A DNA stretch of 64,000 bases, from assembly GCA_034509425.1 (NCBI GenBank), contig JAVTVJ010000070.1:4340001-4404000 (forward strand). The letters run 5' to 3'. This stretch comes from Eopsaltria australis (taxonomy: Eukaryota; Chordata; Aves; Passeriformes; Petroicidae). Below the pieces are notes generated by a model, which worked only from the letters and a program-made list of their open reading frames with translations, did no database searches and was not told where the DNA came from. Below are positions 1-14,296 of the stretch, in pieces; the first letter of the stretch is position 1, and every line of letters begins with the position of its first letter. A program made the position numbers and the translations under genes.

Positions 1-186
1 AATATATCAGCCACTACTTGCTCTGCAGCTGTAAAGAAAGTGTCACTAGTAATAGAAAAAAAGAAAGGGAAAACCAAAAGAGCTCTTAACAACTTTAGTT
101 TAAATTACACTCATCAAAGAGGATGCAGATGGGGTCTGCAAGAATTCTGGTATTTCTATATTAAGTATAGGTAGTAAGTAAAAAAA

Positions 187-205
187 GGGTTAGGGTTAGG
201 GTTAG
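187..205 (+). repeat. Interstitial telomere-like repeat, about three GGGTTA units
   Basis: Three perfect GGGTTA hexamers plus one further G follow a short A tract. This is the vertebrate telomere repeat in the TTAGGG orientation on the plus strand. It is too short to mark a fusion point and could be a double-strand-break repair scar or chance. Confidence 0.85.
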
Positions 206-3200
206 ATTTGCAAATTATTTATTTGATATCAGTTAATACAAATTATTTAGGAAAATCCTTTGTTTTCTTCCCTAATCAACATCCCTTCCTTTATCAACAT
301 CTTATAAACATGAAAGATATTGTTTTCTAATTTAGCATGCAGTGCCCTACATGGTTTTTCAGCTGATAACATTATCCATGGTTATTGCTCTAAAAAGATA
401 TCAGTCTGTTTTGAAAGATATTGATCAGTTATATGAAACAACATGAATATTGCTTTTCAACTCATCACATCACTAATATTAGCCGCAACTCTTACTCTTC
501 ATTCCCAAACAAAATACTTCAGTGGAGGGCTAACTGCCAGCAAAACAAGCAAGTAAAAATGACATTCTACTCTTAACTTTCCCCATTAATCTAGAGGTTC
601 TAACCCCACCTTTAACTTCAGACATATTCCTTTGCATGAACAGGGCAAAAATAGCACCCATTTGTAATACTAAGTAGCTATGATTACAGATCCCAGTAAT
701 AATCAAGGAAAATTAAATACAGTGCTTCATATGTAACACATTAAACCCGAAGTAAGGCACAATCCATATGCAGATGCTTCCATAAATACGAATTCTTATT
801 TTCTTTTGCCATGTGTACACACAGTGCATACAGAAAAAGAAGAGCAATGTTAAAGCACTCTTGAGTATTGCTATCCATGATTTTTATCATGGATACAACA
901 AGGCTCCTTGTGCTAGACAGCTGTACTTCCCATTATGAGACACATCTACAAATGAATACCATGTGTTCTTACATGATATACTACACACACAGGGAAATAA
1001 AAAACATTTGCTGCATGCAATATTAAGTTATATATGAAAACTCCATTTCAATTAAATTGAAAACATTGTATTATTACAGTGACCTACGCCTGCAGTCTGG
1101 GGGGAAAAGGCAGGGAGTGGGTGGGTAGAGGAAGGGAAGGCACCCTGAATGGACCTGACCTTGGTGCATAGAGCAGAGACATTTCCAGGCAGTGAAGGGG
1201 ACCAGGTGTGAGGCAAACCAGAGCAGAAGCTGCAAGGCACCCCACGACTGCTTCACTCCCCCCTTCCCAGCTGCACTGCCTGACCACTCTGTCCTGTCCT
1301 CTCCTCAGCCCTCATGACACCACACAGGGCAGGCTCCTGCTGGCTTTCCAGCACTGATCACCCATACACCCTGAAAGTTAGGTAACAGTTCATACCAACA
1401 GTGAAGGGGAGGTGATGAGGGGACTGAACATCTCTGGGCCAGAGCTGGGTGACAAATACATCATCTGAGCACAGGTAGGGTGACACAGTTAAGTCCCTTC
1501 CTATCAGAGGTATTAAACTAAACTCCTTTTTAATACTGTCTGCACTGAAAATGCACACTTGCAATCTTAAAAGTTTACGTGGGTATGAGAAATATTTGAT
1601 CATATAAGTAGCCAATTCTAGCTCAGAGGATAAAGAACAATTCCTTTGGCAAAATAAAGCACCTGGACAAAGTCATTTGTGAAGAACTATAGAAGTGCTG
1701 ACAGACTGACAGAAACAGAATCACACACTTGTCAGCATGAAAAGGGTTTAAAACCTACAATGAAAGTTAACAGAGCAATAGCAATTGATGTAGAAACTCT
1801 ATAACAGGAAATTTACAACACATTTTAACATAAAGATGAAAAGGAGACTTTCAGAGAAGGACAAATGCCCATATACCTAAATTATACTATTTTATCAATT
1901 CTCAGTTCTCTAAATGCAAAACCGGTGTGTGCACTTTACAGCTTCTGCCACCCCTGCTGAGCATTTTCACCAGAGGTGCTTTAATCTCCTTTGTCAGGAA
2001 GGTCCAGTAAAGAATTTAGGGATATTTTCATTGACTGTGCCCTCTAAGCAACTGACCTAATTTTCCCATTTTTGTTGTCTCATGATACCTCACTTAGAAG
2101 TAAATCAGTTAGAATTATTTGTACAATGCCCTCAGAATAAATATGACCTTTACTACCAAGTATATACACTATTGTTTTGAACAATGAGGTAATACACTGA
2201 AGCTGCCTCTTCACCAAGAGTACCAAAGCAGTGCTTTGGCTCCAGTTCCTTCTTTGCTCACACAAGCTTCACACCTGTGACACCTCAGAATGCCCCAGGG
2301 GGTGTCTCCAAGCATGACACCTCCAGGCCACCAAGCCTCGCATGATGCCAACGCTTCTTGGAGCAGCAAAAATCCACACCCCAAAACAACCCTGGGATCT
2401 CCCCATCCCTACCGGCAGGCTCCACCAAGTCAGCACAAGCAGTAAGGCAGCCAGCCTGCTGTACATCCAGTCCAATTCAGGGGAAGGGCAAAGGTGTCTC
2501 TTTATTAGGAGAGATTAAATGGGAAATGGCTACCAGGACTCTCAGAGGATCATGTGATAACATCAAGCAGAACCAACTAAATGTAGAGCTGAATCGTGCC
2601 ATCAGCCCAGTGTAAAAATTAACTCTCTGAGGCCACAGCAGAGAACAATTCTTTATTCAGAAATAGTGATGGGTCTATATCCATGGAAACAGCATCAGCA
2701 TCACCTCAGCACTGCACCTCCAGCCAGCAGCTCGGCTTTCTTCCACCAGCAGACATCCGAAGTAACACAGTCACCTTTTGAGTATTTAAGCCACTTCTCA
2801 CAAAATACTGCTCATTAATCCTGACACAGCAGAAGACTTGGATTCCCAGAACTGTACAAAGGATTTGGGATGGACCTTGTCATTAGCTTTCCCTTAATCC
2901 CACTTAATCCCAGAGGTAATTAGTATCCTAATGCATCCTATTGCAAGGTATCCTTTAAGGGAACCAGAGTATACAGGGGCACATCTGTCCACTAGCCTGC
3001 CATAACTGGCTATGCCAGGCACCTTGCCCTTCTTCCAAACTATCAAGCCAGAAAATCAGAGGCCAGCAGACCGCGGTGTACCCAGCTGAAGGAACATGCA
3101 GGACATGTTCCTCATATCTCCTTAACTTTAACAATTTCCTCAGTGCTATAAAGAGCTCACTCAGGCAGATAACAAGCAGGCAAACTCCCTCCTGGCCAGC

Positions 3201-4289
3201 ATCAGCAGGTTGATGCCAAACACGCAAAGCAGATGCTCTGAGAAAGCAAAACCTGTAGTATGAGGGATCCTCCATAATAGAAAAACACAAAGCAATATCC
3301 TCTTCTGCTCTTAGAGTCACAAGCTTCTTCCTTAAGAAACATGGATATTAATCTCTGTTTACCAGCCTGGCACAGATGAATGTCCCATGACAACTCACTG
3401 TAGTACCACTCTCACATTCTTCTCTGATGGCGACCAGCTGGAAGCAACTGGATGACACATGGACTCAAAAAGTTTGTAAAGTTTTTGGTGATGGTGGACT
3501 TCCTGAGGTAAAATTGCCAAGCTATTGTTTGACCCAGGAGGTCAGCTATCAGTGATGGATACACTGTACTAAGGAATCGGGAAGAAGACCTGGAAAACTC
3601 ATGCTCTACACCTCCAGAGGTAGTGAGGTCAGCTACAGGGCGGCTGACATATCACTAAATTAAAGTCTTTCTTGAAGATGACAAGGTACGTTAGGAATTA
3701 TTTTAAGTCGTTTCCTTGTTTAAAGTACTAGCAATGGTTTCTTGTGAGAGCAGCAGCTTGAAATGGAACAAAGGTTCATCTCTGGCTAGCTAACAACAAG
3801 GCACACCAAAATAATAGTTAACAATAAAAATCAAAGCTTTAAAATACTACAATTCCCTCACTGGTTATTGTGCAAAGTATTCATTCTACTTGGAAAAGTG
3901 TCTTATGCTTTTAGGATATGCTCACCCAAAGAGTTTTAATTTTCCACCTTAAGTAAAAAAAATCTAACTTCACACTAATACTTTGACTCAGATCAATTTC
4001 ATCAGTCTTCGGAAGAATCTTGCTATAACTTAACCTACAGGCAAGTGACTAGAAGTTCTTAACGCCAGACAGAAAATCATTCTGTAATGATGCAAAGACT
4101 ATACTGGCATATATGTACCTTCAATTGAAAAATAAGTGATGCATTTAAAAAAAGAAAAAAAGGAAAAACTGAGAAAATAAGAAGGATAAGTACAAAACAT
4201 ATTTAGCAATTCCAGAGTCCTTCAAAAGAAAGGTAATGTGAACTGAAATAGAAACAGAGAATACTTTCTCATGTCAACAGTGTGGTGGT

Positions 4290-4672
4290 ACAATGGAGTA
4301 AAAACACAACGGCAAACACAAGGTATGCACAATACAATTGATCACCACCCTCTGACCAATGCCCAGCCCATGCCTGAGCAGTGATCAGCCCCCCCAGTTT
4401 ATATACTGAACATGACACTCTGTGGGATGGAATATCCCTTTGTCCAGTTCGGGTCAGCTGTCCTGGCCTTGCTCCTCCTGGCTTCTTGAGCACCTGCTCA
4501 CTGGCAGAGCACAGGAAACAAAAGTTCTTGACTTACAGTAAGCACTACTGAGCAACAACTAAAACATCAGTGTGTAATTGACATTATTTGTGTACCGAAT
4601 CTAAAACACAGCACTGTGCCAGCCACTAAGAGGAAAATTAACTCTATCCCAGCTGAAACCAGAACAGCAGAT
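4290..4672 (+). mobile_element. Endogenous retroviral LTR fragment (avian, probably solo)
   Basis: The sequence resembles an LTR family that I remember as abundant in passerine genomes. Recognisable stretches are the TATA-like region near 4397-4405, the block ending near 4450 (CCCTTTGTCCAGTTCGGGT), the run AGCAACAACTAAAACATCAG at about 4551-4570, and the tail AAATTAACTCTATCCCAGC at about 4635-4653. Orientation is plus, antisense to ARHGAP18. No gag, pol or env frame lies next to it, so it is probably a solo or truncated LTR. Both ends are approximate, and I cannot assign the retroviral class with confidence. It is a decayed non-coding remnant. Confidence 0.65.
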
Positions 4673-7367
4673 GTGACCTTGATTTTTCTATTTAATAAGA
4701 ACAGTATCTCTTCCTAGTGATTTGTGCAAGATAATCTACCTGGAGAAATATTTCTTAACTATTGAAACTCCTTTGGATCAAAATTTAATTACATTTGCAT
4801 GCTTTGGGATTTTTTATACTTCATACATTTTTATATTTATGTGACAAAACTTGGAGGATGAGAAAGAAATAGGGGCTCAAAAAACGTCAGGAGACTAACA
4901 TAACAGAGCACGATACAAAAGGCACCAACCTTGTCCAGAATCAGAGGTTGTGCAGCTGTGTCCACACCCTGCCACACACAGGGGGGAAAAATGAAATCAG
5001 AAAGCTAAAGACCAAGGTAGGATGAAGGGAAGGTTTCTCAGCCTAGGCTCAAACTCACATGAATACAGTTTCACAGCTGTCTGATGGGGTGATGCTGGTG
5101 CTGGGCTACAGTCTGAGCACAGTGCAGTGGGCATGTGCCACTACTCAGCACAGTCCAGTAATTTGTTTTCCAGGAGGAAACCCAGCATTCATACAGGAAG
5201 GAACACTCCCGTTGCTCAAAGATAGCCAAGAACCTGGCTCCAGGCTCCTACAAACTTTTACACACAAACTGAGATTACAGTATTCATTTTGAAAGGTTTG
5301 ACAAAACTGTCATTTGAGGTTCATTAGGCTGGGTGCTTTGTCACCCCATTTCATTCCATTCTGTCCCACGCCCAATTTCTCACTGCCACAGCCCTGTGCT
5401 GACCAACAGTCTGGCTCCAGATGCATTTTTTCACCCTAGCTAATTCTCACCTGCTAACTAACCTGACCTCACCTAGCAACTTCTGCAAAATCATACAACC
5501 AAAATTGAATTTATGCCTAATCTGAATGCCAGAGATTAAATATACACATATATTTTAAATTAAGAGAAATTTTAACAAGCTGTACTGAGGTCTGTGTTTA
5601 CTGAGATCTATATCAAATAGTCCTGCAAACAGACATGAGCAAAAATATGTAAGTTAGTGTTTTTCTTATACTCCCTAATAGAGGAAGACAAACCTTTCTG
5701 GAACAATCTCTTCAAAAACTAAAGCATGACACAAAAACCTAAACACGGTGACATAAATTTTAATACCATACATCTTCATAAGCTGTTGTCTAATTTCAAG
5801 TCCAAAGTGCCAAATACTGTCTTTCACAGCATGAAGCCCATAGTTTCCCATAAACTTTCATAAGAAGCTCCTACTTACTAGGAGAAAAAAAGATTCTGTG
5901 TTAGCTGTTCTTGTATGTACCATCCACAGTAAGGAGTTCAAACAAATATGGTCCCTTTCTTAGCTTTCACCTCGAAGGAGAACAAGCATCACAGTGTAAA
6001 TACCCTTTTCAGAAAGGGGAAGACAGGCACTGGACAGCTGCTTGGACATTTTCATTTGTACATAATATTATCAATTATTTATATTTGTAAAATGTCCTGG
6101 ATATTTAAGATCTCAAGTCTTTTTTTACTCTTAAACCAGAAAATATTACTGAAATTCAAAGTTAGGTTGTGTCTCCTATAGAAAATCATGCAAGGTATTC
6201 TGATTATACTTTTCAGTCCCAAAACTGTTTTCTTGCATTACCTTGGGCACTAAGAAACTAAAGCAATCTCTCTAGTGCAAAGTTCAGAGCAAAGAAAGGT
6301 GTGTTTAAACAAAGCACAGATCAGCAAGCTTTTAAGAGCTTATCAGTAGATGACCAAATACAATTTAGAAACTGCACTTGCATTTACCCCATTAAAGTCT
6401 GTGGGAATCCAAGCTGAGCTTTTGTTTCTTTTGATGAGGCAGGCTGCACAGTGACACGTGCTAGCAATGAGGGGAAGGCAGGTTATCAGCAGCTCTGCAC
6501 AAGGAGTGCAAGTGTTCCCTGCAGTGCAATGCACCTGGATTCCAAGGATCAGTTCTCACATCAGAGCCTGCCTTTTGCAGGTAGAGGCCATGCACATGAC
6601 TGAATCACTGAACAGCATGAGTCAGGAATAAATGAGCTGGAGATGAAGTTTACGCCAGCTTTAGAGTGGTTGTTAAAGGACAAGCTGTACCTGAGCTTAC
6701 TAAAAACCTGCCAGTACAAAGTTAAGCCATCAAATATCTTTTCAACAAAACTGATCCAATGGAGCTAAATTATTTCAGATGAGCCTCTCACAGGATGTGG
6801 CCATAGCCACCACTAGGACTCATAAAAATGAGTTAACTTGTCAAATCACAGCCCCACAGTAATCACATTAAGCTGGCACAGATGTAGGTTACTGCCAGAG
6901 GATTCTGTCAAACCCCCTTTCCTGTGAGTTTCCTTCACTCCCCTTGTGCCAACACCATCACTGATGCAGTAACTTGCTGAGTTAGGTTAAGGAACTAATC
7001 TGTCCAACACCAAAAAATATTGCTTTCAGTTGAATTTTTTGTTAATCCAGCTCAACCTACTTCAGTCAACTCAGAAATGCCAATGTCAGGGTAACAAAAA
7101 TATTAAGAAGATGTGAGAGATGGAAAGAAACTCTACTTTCAGTGGTGTTCCCCACTCTTTCAGCATCCGTTTATCTCAGCCTAGTATGACCATGATCTGC
7201 ACCAACCATCATTGCACATCAAAACTTCTGTTCATTCAGAACAAGCCTTAGGAGACAATCTGAGAGGAAAGAAAAAGTTTCATCAAATATTATCTCTTTT
7301 CAGCAGAACGTAAAGGCATTCCTCAGGTCTACCTGAAATACAGGCTTCTCAGGAGAAGATAACACAG

Positions 7368-7446
7368 GCAAGCCACCCAAATGAGTTCAGCAGGACATTA
7401 AAGCCCAGAGGTGCAAGCCACCCAAATGAGTTCAGCAGGACATTAA
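7368..7446. repeat. Tandem duplication, 45-bp period
   Basis: A 34-base segment starting GCAAGCCACCCAAATGAG occurs identically at 7368-7401 and 7413-7446, separated by 11 bases. Perfect identity implies a recent duplication. It lies in ARHGAP18 intron 1. Confidence 0.95.
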
Positions 7447-10400
7447 CACCCACCCTCTGGATGGAGTTATAATGATGCTGACGACCACTCCCACAATGAT
7501 AACAGTATTATCAACATTCCCTTATCTAGCTGTGGCAAAGGCAAGCAGGCTGAGAGGCTCCAGAAGCTACACTATGAATCTGTAAGCCATCTCATCCTCT
7601 TAGCAACCGCTGAGAAAGAAAGCATCTTCCACTGGGCTGTGATAACCATAGCTCTGGTGTCCTGCTGTGACTGTCCACTGAGTCACAGGTGTGTGTGTGT
7701 GACTACCGTGACAGGGCTTCCTCTCTGTTTAGTGGCTAAAGCTTCTGGTTATTGTTCCAAGACTCTTGCTTTGTATCTGGAATCACAGACTCATAACTAC
7801 AGCTATAACCACAATTATTACATGAATTCTTGGGCTACTGAAAGCCTTCAAGAACTTTTTGCTTTATTTGTGCAGCTAAATTTAACCTTGCAGTTTCTTA
7901 ATCCAGGGGCAAAGCTCCCTATTACCTCTGGCTACAGTATACTCCTGCACCTTGATGTTGTATTTTATTAAAGGCAGAGAATTTCTGAGAGAGATGATAC
8001 TTCATCAGTGCCCTCGAGTCCCACCATTGTTCTGACAATTACATACAAATCTGCTAAAAAATGTCAACTGATTAAAAACACTAAAAATTGAGCAACGTAC
8101 CTTACTAAGCACATATTGCTAATAATTGACTAAATAATTCCCACACTTCATCCTAATTATTTTCCTGTTTTTCAAATAGGGATATGAATTCAAAATACCT
8201 GGCTTCCCAAAGCCAGAGTAAAAGCTGTCTGGGTGTTTAGGGACTGCTGGACTGAAAGAAAAAGGAGTTGGACGAGAGATAAATTAAAGATTCGTACTGA
8301 TGCTAAGTCAAGCAGAATGTGTTAACTGTTCTGCTGCAGTTTGGCACTGAGTATGCATGACAAGGTGTTTATTTATTTGTTGAAGATAATGCTATTCTTA
8401 CTTTGTTGCTTTCTCATGTATAGTGTACCTTTAACTACTATTCTAGGTATGCTAAAAACATTCAGATTTGCTCCTCTCCTCAAATACTTCACCCCAAACC
8501 ATTTTAAGTTCCCCAAGCATACTGGGGGCCCTGCAGAGGAAACATTTTAACACATTTTTATTGTCATCTTTTGGCCTAAGAAGCCTCCTAGGAAAGAAGG
8601 CTGTCAGAGAAAGATGACAGATAAAATGTCTGACATCAAGAAATCATTTCTGGTCTAACAGGATTGGGATGCTGTATCAGGAAGGGAAGGGAACAGTCAC
8701 AGAACAAGAGGGAATATTGAGCAGCTTACCCTTACATGAAAATAAGACCAGGTACGTAACTAGCATGCTTTTATTCTGCTGAAATACAAGAGAGCTGGCC
8801 CAAAACAATAACCAAAGAATAAGTTTATACCTTCAACACTTTTGGGAGTGCAGAGGTGCTCACCCCCATATGCTGCTTAGGATATCATCAAAAATATATC
8901 TCAGAAAATGATGGCTAAAATTGTACTTAAGGAATCAAGTCTGTCTATACTTTACATGTCCAAATACAAAAAGACATCTCCCCCCACTTTTTTCCCTATT
9001 TATTTGGCTGTAAGCATTTAAATTCCCTGCCTGAATGTGATTATTTTGAGACCACAACTCCAAGGCAGAGGCGGGTTCATTGCAAAACCAGCACCTCTCA
9101 CAAAATATCCTGTTGGCACATTGCAAGTACTCAAAGCTTATGAGCAGGGTATTTTTCTTCCCTTGGCCAAGCAGATTTACTGAGGAGTCTGGAATGACAG
9201 TCAGTGAGTCATGCAAAGCCGAATCTGCAACACCACTCACAGCGGGGACCTCGCTGTATCACTTACTGTAATTACAGCCTCCCTTCAACTGCAGCATTTC
9301 CGAGACAAAAAAAACCAAAGGTGCACTTTTAGTAACTCCAGTGAAATAAAGCACCAACAGAGAACGGTGCTGGCACTGCAAATGTTACCCAAACATATAC
9401 GAGTAACCTTTTAAAACCTTACCACTTTCAGCGCCTGCTTCACTAGTAATAGTTACAAAACAAGAGTAAAGTATTGGCAATAATAATAGTTTATAACATT
9501 TTTAATCTAGTGCCAATATCAGCAGACTCAAAATGCCACTAGTGTTATTCAAAAAAATTTTACAATTCTGCTCATCAAAGAAAAAGAACTTACAGAAACA
9601 ATTAACTATGCCACTTTGCCACACTTAGAACACTGGAGTTCAGATTTACAGAGCTCTTCTGGTACTTTGCTGATCAATTCCATTCCAGTTTTGCATAAAG
9701 TCTACATGCTTATAACAGCACATCTAGTAATATATTGCACTATGCTCAGTATCATCCAGATTTGTACACACTCAAGCAAGAAAGAGAAAGCCCATAATTA
9801 AAATATTCGAAAGGCCTTTAAGTTTCCCATTCCTAATAGGAAGACAACATGACATCTCATACTCCATATGTTATGAAAATAAAAAAGAAAGCCTGCATAC
9901 AGAGGGCCCTGGTTTTCCTCTTTTATGATATGTCACTCTATTGATTGAGCAGAGTTACTCTTGTTTGTATCTATTTAAGTGTCTGTCTGACACAAAATAG
10001 AACTCAATAGACTGTCTGCCATGATAGTGAAGGACATTAAATCAAATCTACACCCACAGCATAAAAATCTAAGTCACCTACTGAACTGGGCTTGTTGAAA
10101 TAATGCTGTTTTATCATCCTGACAGATGCTGAACAGATGTCTAGGTGCAAGAAACAGTGACTATGTCTGCATAATGAAGACTGCACTGAAAGAGCTTTAG
10201 CAGATCTAGGGCTCAAAAACAACATGCAAATCGAAGGGAGTTCCACCAGGATTCTTGGAAAAACAAGATTACATGACTGCAGTATCTATAATTGGCTAAA
10301 GTGGAGATCAGCAGCAAGGAAATGATTTTACCTGTGTAGGTGACGCTCATGAGACTGAAGTATTACATGTAATTCATGCTGAGGGTGAAGGAGAAGCAAA

Positions 10401-13400
10401 GTAGGAGGGCAAATGTAAAGACAGATGCTGAAAATGCTGAAGAAAAGTGTCACAAAAAGGTTTTTCAGACTGAAGAAACAAAGGCTCAAGGAGAAGCATT
10501 TGCTCCACCCACCAAGATAAAATCAAATGGAGAGCTGACCACAGGTAACAGGCACCAGGAGGGCTTTTTAATAGGTTGGCAAGATGTAGCAAGAACCAAA
10601 GGCAGGAACAAGATAAATTCAAAGAAGAAATAAGGTGCAAACTGGAAGATGCAGGAATCCAGAATCAAGGAAGCAAGAAATGTTAGTAGAAATGTTAGTT
10701 AGTAGAATGCTAGTGCTGTTAGTAGATCAAGTTACTGGGATTAATGCACTAGTAACCAAGGAGCACATTAAGGTTCTGCCATATACTCCATATTTATACA
10801 TGTATGATATACAAAAGACACAAAACCAAGAGCTGTTGCCTGTCAGCTCTTTCTGAGGATGTTGGTAAGCATTGGACAATAAACACTGTTAAAATTAGCA
10901 GGCAAACCCAAGGCAGGAAAGATTTTTCTAATGCATTCAGATGAACACTGTACTCATGCAAAACCTGTAGCATATAAAAAGACTGTCATTGTTTTGTAAA
11001 GTCGGCTGTAGCGGGATAGATCTTTGCTCTGCAGATAGTTCTTTCTGCTTTTATAGAAGCAAAGCAACACATGGAAGGTACTATGCTGAGCCATCCATAT
11101 ACTGGCATCATGAAATGTTACAGTGGTTAGGAACAACAATTGCTGTGATGATGACAGGGACCTGGAATCCCTTCTGTACAAGCAGATTGCAAATGAAATT
11201 GCAAAATGCTCCACCAATTTAAGGCAGTTGTGAGTAATCAGCTTGTGAGTTTGTTGCTTGTACACTGAGCATTACATGTATCCCCCACAGTACTTTACTC
11301 TTTTATACTGGATTTCACTGGTTTTCAATTCCAAGAGTGAGTCATTGGTAGGAAAAGGGGGAGAAATGAATGAGAACTTCTCTCTCTGAAATAAAGGAGG
11401 TGGAAAATGACCTTGAAAAAATGGCATGATTTCATGCTTACTACTAGATTTCTTCTTGGCTTAAGATACAAAGTATTAAGACTTCCGATTAAACTGAGCA
11501 AACATTTGAACAAAGAATGAGGCAGATTATTCTGGTACAGAAGGAATAAACTCCACTGTTATGTGTGATCTGTAATGTCTAGTATAGTCAATGTTTTAAA
11601 AAGTCATATCTTGTGGGCAATTTACAGCAGAAGTCTGTTATTTCTCCACGCTCAAAGGACATCTATAATCAGGTTTCTTACTCAGAGATCAAACAGCAAG
11701 TGAGTAGTTTAGCTATCTGTACAAAATACCAAACATTTTATGTCCCTCACTTGCCACCTATCCCCAAAGTGAACACATGCTACCACTACTAAGTCTGTAA
11801 AGCCAGTATTTACAAAGATATATAAAATTAAGTATTTTTGTTTATGCAGACTTACACAGTAACCCACAAAAAGTGGCACTTCTCTAAAACAAAACCTAAC
11901 TGAGACTGCCTGTTTTCACTGCTACACAGACCCAAGCTTCTGCTGGTGTCTCCCAAAGTCAGGCTGATTCAGTAACAAACCAGGACGGTGAAGTTCAGAG
12001 GCTGCAGGCCCTGACTAGCAGGTATCACTCTGAAGAGGAGACCTGAGGTGGCAGCAATCCTCTCTCTTACAACACTCTTTTCCAGAACTGGCCTGGGGTT
12101 TAGTTCCATCTCAGGGAAACTCAACTCATTGTTCTCATTTTGCAAGTGACTACCAGCAAACCAAATGCAAGATTTAAAAAAGGCAAAGAAGGGAGAGTGC
12201 ACAGAACTGCAGAGCCTCTAAGGAGGAGCAGCCTCCTTTCACAGACCTTGGGGCTGTGAAACACTGGAATCTTTCTTAAATTATCAGCAATAGGAAGATT
12301 TACAGGCTCTTTGGAAGTATACAAAGTTAAACAGGCACTGGCTTGCAAAGCTTCAAAACTCAAACTGGTCCTCCAATGTGAGTTAATGCAGTGCACTGAA
12401 GTGGCAGCTAAAGTGCACATGCTGGTGAGCAAGCACAGTGACTCACTGGAAACAGATACAGGGAGGCTGTCACATGACAAGCTGGTGCAGCACAGGAGAC
12501 AACACGGAACAGCAGCATCCCAAATCGGAGAGAGGTATGGAGAGGAAGGCAAATCTACCTCCAGCAGCCAACACATTCAGAATCATTTATCTGTTACTCA
12601 GTTTGCATTTTAGGCTTGGCTCTTGAAAATGCCATGCAGCAGAAGTTTATTCTCCTCATGCACTGGCGTGTTGGTGCAGTTAGTTCTGCACAGATACTGC
12701 ATGCATTCACTTGCTATAAATCTATTCCCCATGCACTGAATACTCCAGGCTTGGTCTCAACCTTACAACACATTCAAAAAACAGTTTTACGTGCATATAT
12801 TTGCATACACACATTCACTCACTCTCCAGGACAGAAATAGTTCTGTAGAAGACTCTCTGGACAGTATTTGATTGCCTGAGGGTAAGCCCACGCAGCCATA
12901 TGAGAATGTTGTTATCTGAAACACCTACATGTGGCTGGCAAATGTCACACAGGACCTATAATGCTTTCTGCCATAGTAGATGGGGTAGAATTCCCCAGGA
13001 ACCTAAACGGCACTGGAAATCTCTGCTTGCAGGTTTGGATTTCACATACATGAGGGTGACCTACCTACGGTAAGTCACCTAAACAAAGTTTTGGACTGTA
13101 ACCTATCTGACTGACTCTTGGTTTCCCCAGCCCATATAATACCAAATGGTTCCACAGAAAGTCAGAAATTATCTAAAATTTTGTGCATGGATATCACAAA
13201 GAAAAGGAGATGACACCAAAATGCAAGTAGCATGACAGCCAATAGGGCATTACTGAATCTAACAGGTTAAAACTTGAAAGTAAGCGAATTAAGGCAATAT
13301 AGAAAAGAGAGCTGTTATTAAAATTGAATTTGATACTGTGTTTTCTGCTTTTTTGATTTCTCCAATAAGGTTTTTAAGATAAATATTTATGTAGACCACA

Positions 13401-13665
13401 GAAATCATCCACAACCAATATCTACACCATATGAAGATAATCCTTTAACTGCTGCTTTAAAGCAAAATGCATAATAAACTTCTTTATGGCAAAGACAGCA
13501 GCTGTGATGCTATTTTAGGCATCACTACTGTAAAGGTAATATTTCTAAATTGATGAAGTTGGAAGTAATCACAATGGGGCTATTCTAGATTTTAGCCTAC
13601 TGAACCAATGATAAGGTAAGCCTTTCCAAAAAAGTAAGCATTTCACACTCACCGTGCCTTTAAAG

Positions 13666-13712
13666 AACCAAAAAACCCACAGAATAGACAAAACCAAAAA
13701 ACCACAGAATAG
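13666..13712. repeat. Short A-rich tandem duplication, 26-bp period
   Basis: The segment AACCAAAAAACCCACAGAAT (followed by AG) at 13666-13687 is repeated with one base missing at 13692-13712. It is a minor slippage-type duplication in ARHGAP18 intron 1. Confidence 0.85.
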
Positions 13713-14296
13713 TTTCTTAGATTAGTAAAATTTTAAGTCTCATGAAGCAAGAGTTCTCACATGCCTGAAGGAAAAAAAATGAATAGGAAGTATAGCTCTT
13801 TCATTCCTAGGATGCCACTTTGTTTGGAGCACAGCCAACATATTGCTTTTTCCAGGATGTACCAGTGTCATACTTACCGCCAAAGATAAAGCAATTTCTA
13901 ACGTGCACTGTTTTGAATGCTTATGAAAAAAAATCCAACATAGGTTGTTAATTAATAATCTTTCCAGAAGGGCTGCTTCATCACAGCAGGTCGTGTATTA
14001 CACTGGCTTCCTAATATTCTGATCCCTGTTTAAATTTAGAGTTTTCAAATTAGCAGCAAGATGCTAACCTAGATATTGAAAATTGTTCCAAATTTATTCT
14101 TTTTTAAAAGGCAAAATAACCTCAATTTCACATCAGTAACAAAATACAAAATCTGGACTGCAGAACCAGTCCACTTACACACAGTGAAGAGCCTAATGGA
14201 AGAATTTATTTCCATAATATATTGCAGAATTATTAGTGTCATGCAGCTCTGCACATCTTGGGAATGTTGACAAAGAAACAAAGTAGTTGGAATAAC

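Noticed and set aside
872..895. 10-bp perfect stem with 4-base loop
   Set aside because: It is short and AT-rich, and hairpins of this size are expected by chance in 64 kb.
10374..10640. Open frames of 85-88 codons on both strands, the plus one rich in Lys and Glu
   Set aside because: The stretch is purine-biased, which suppresses stops. I saw no known domain, splice sites or retrocopy signature.
12121..12576. 151-codon minus-strand open frame in ARHGAP18 intron 1
   Set aside because: It is rich in Cys, Ser and Leu with no motif I recognise and no CpG or exon-border support, and the plus strand of the same stretch also has a 100-codon frame. This pattern fits a chance stop-poor region.
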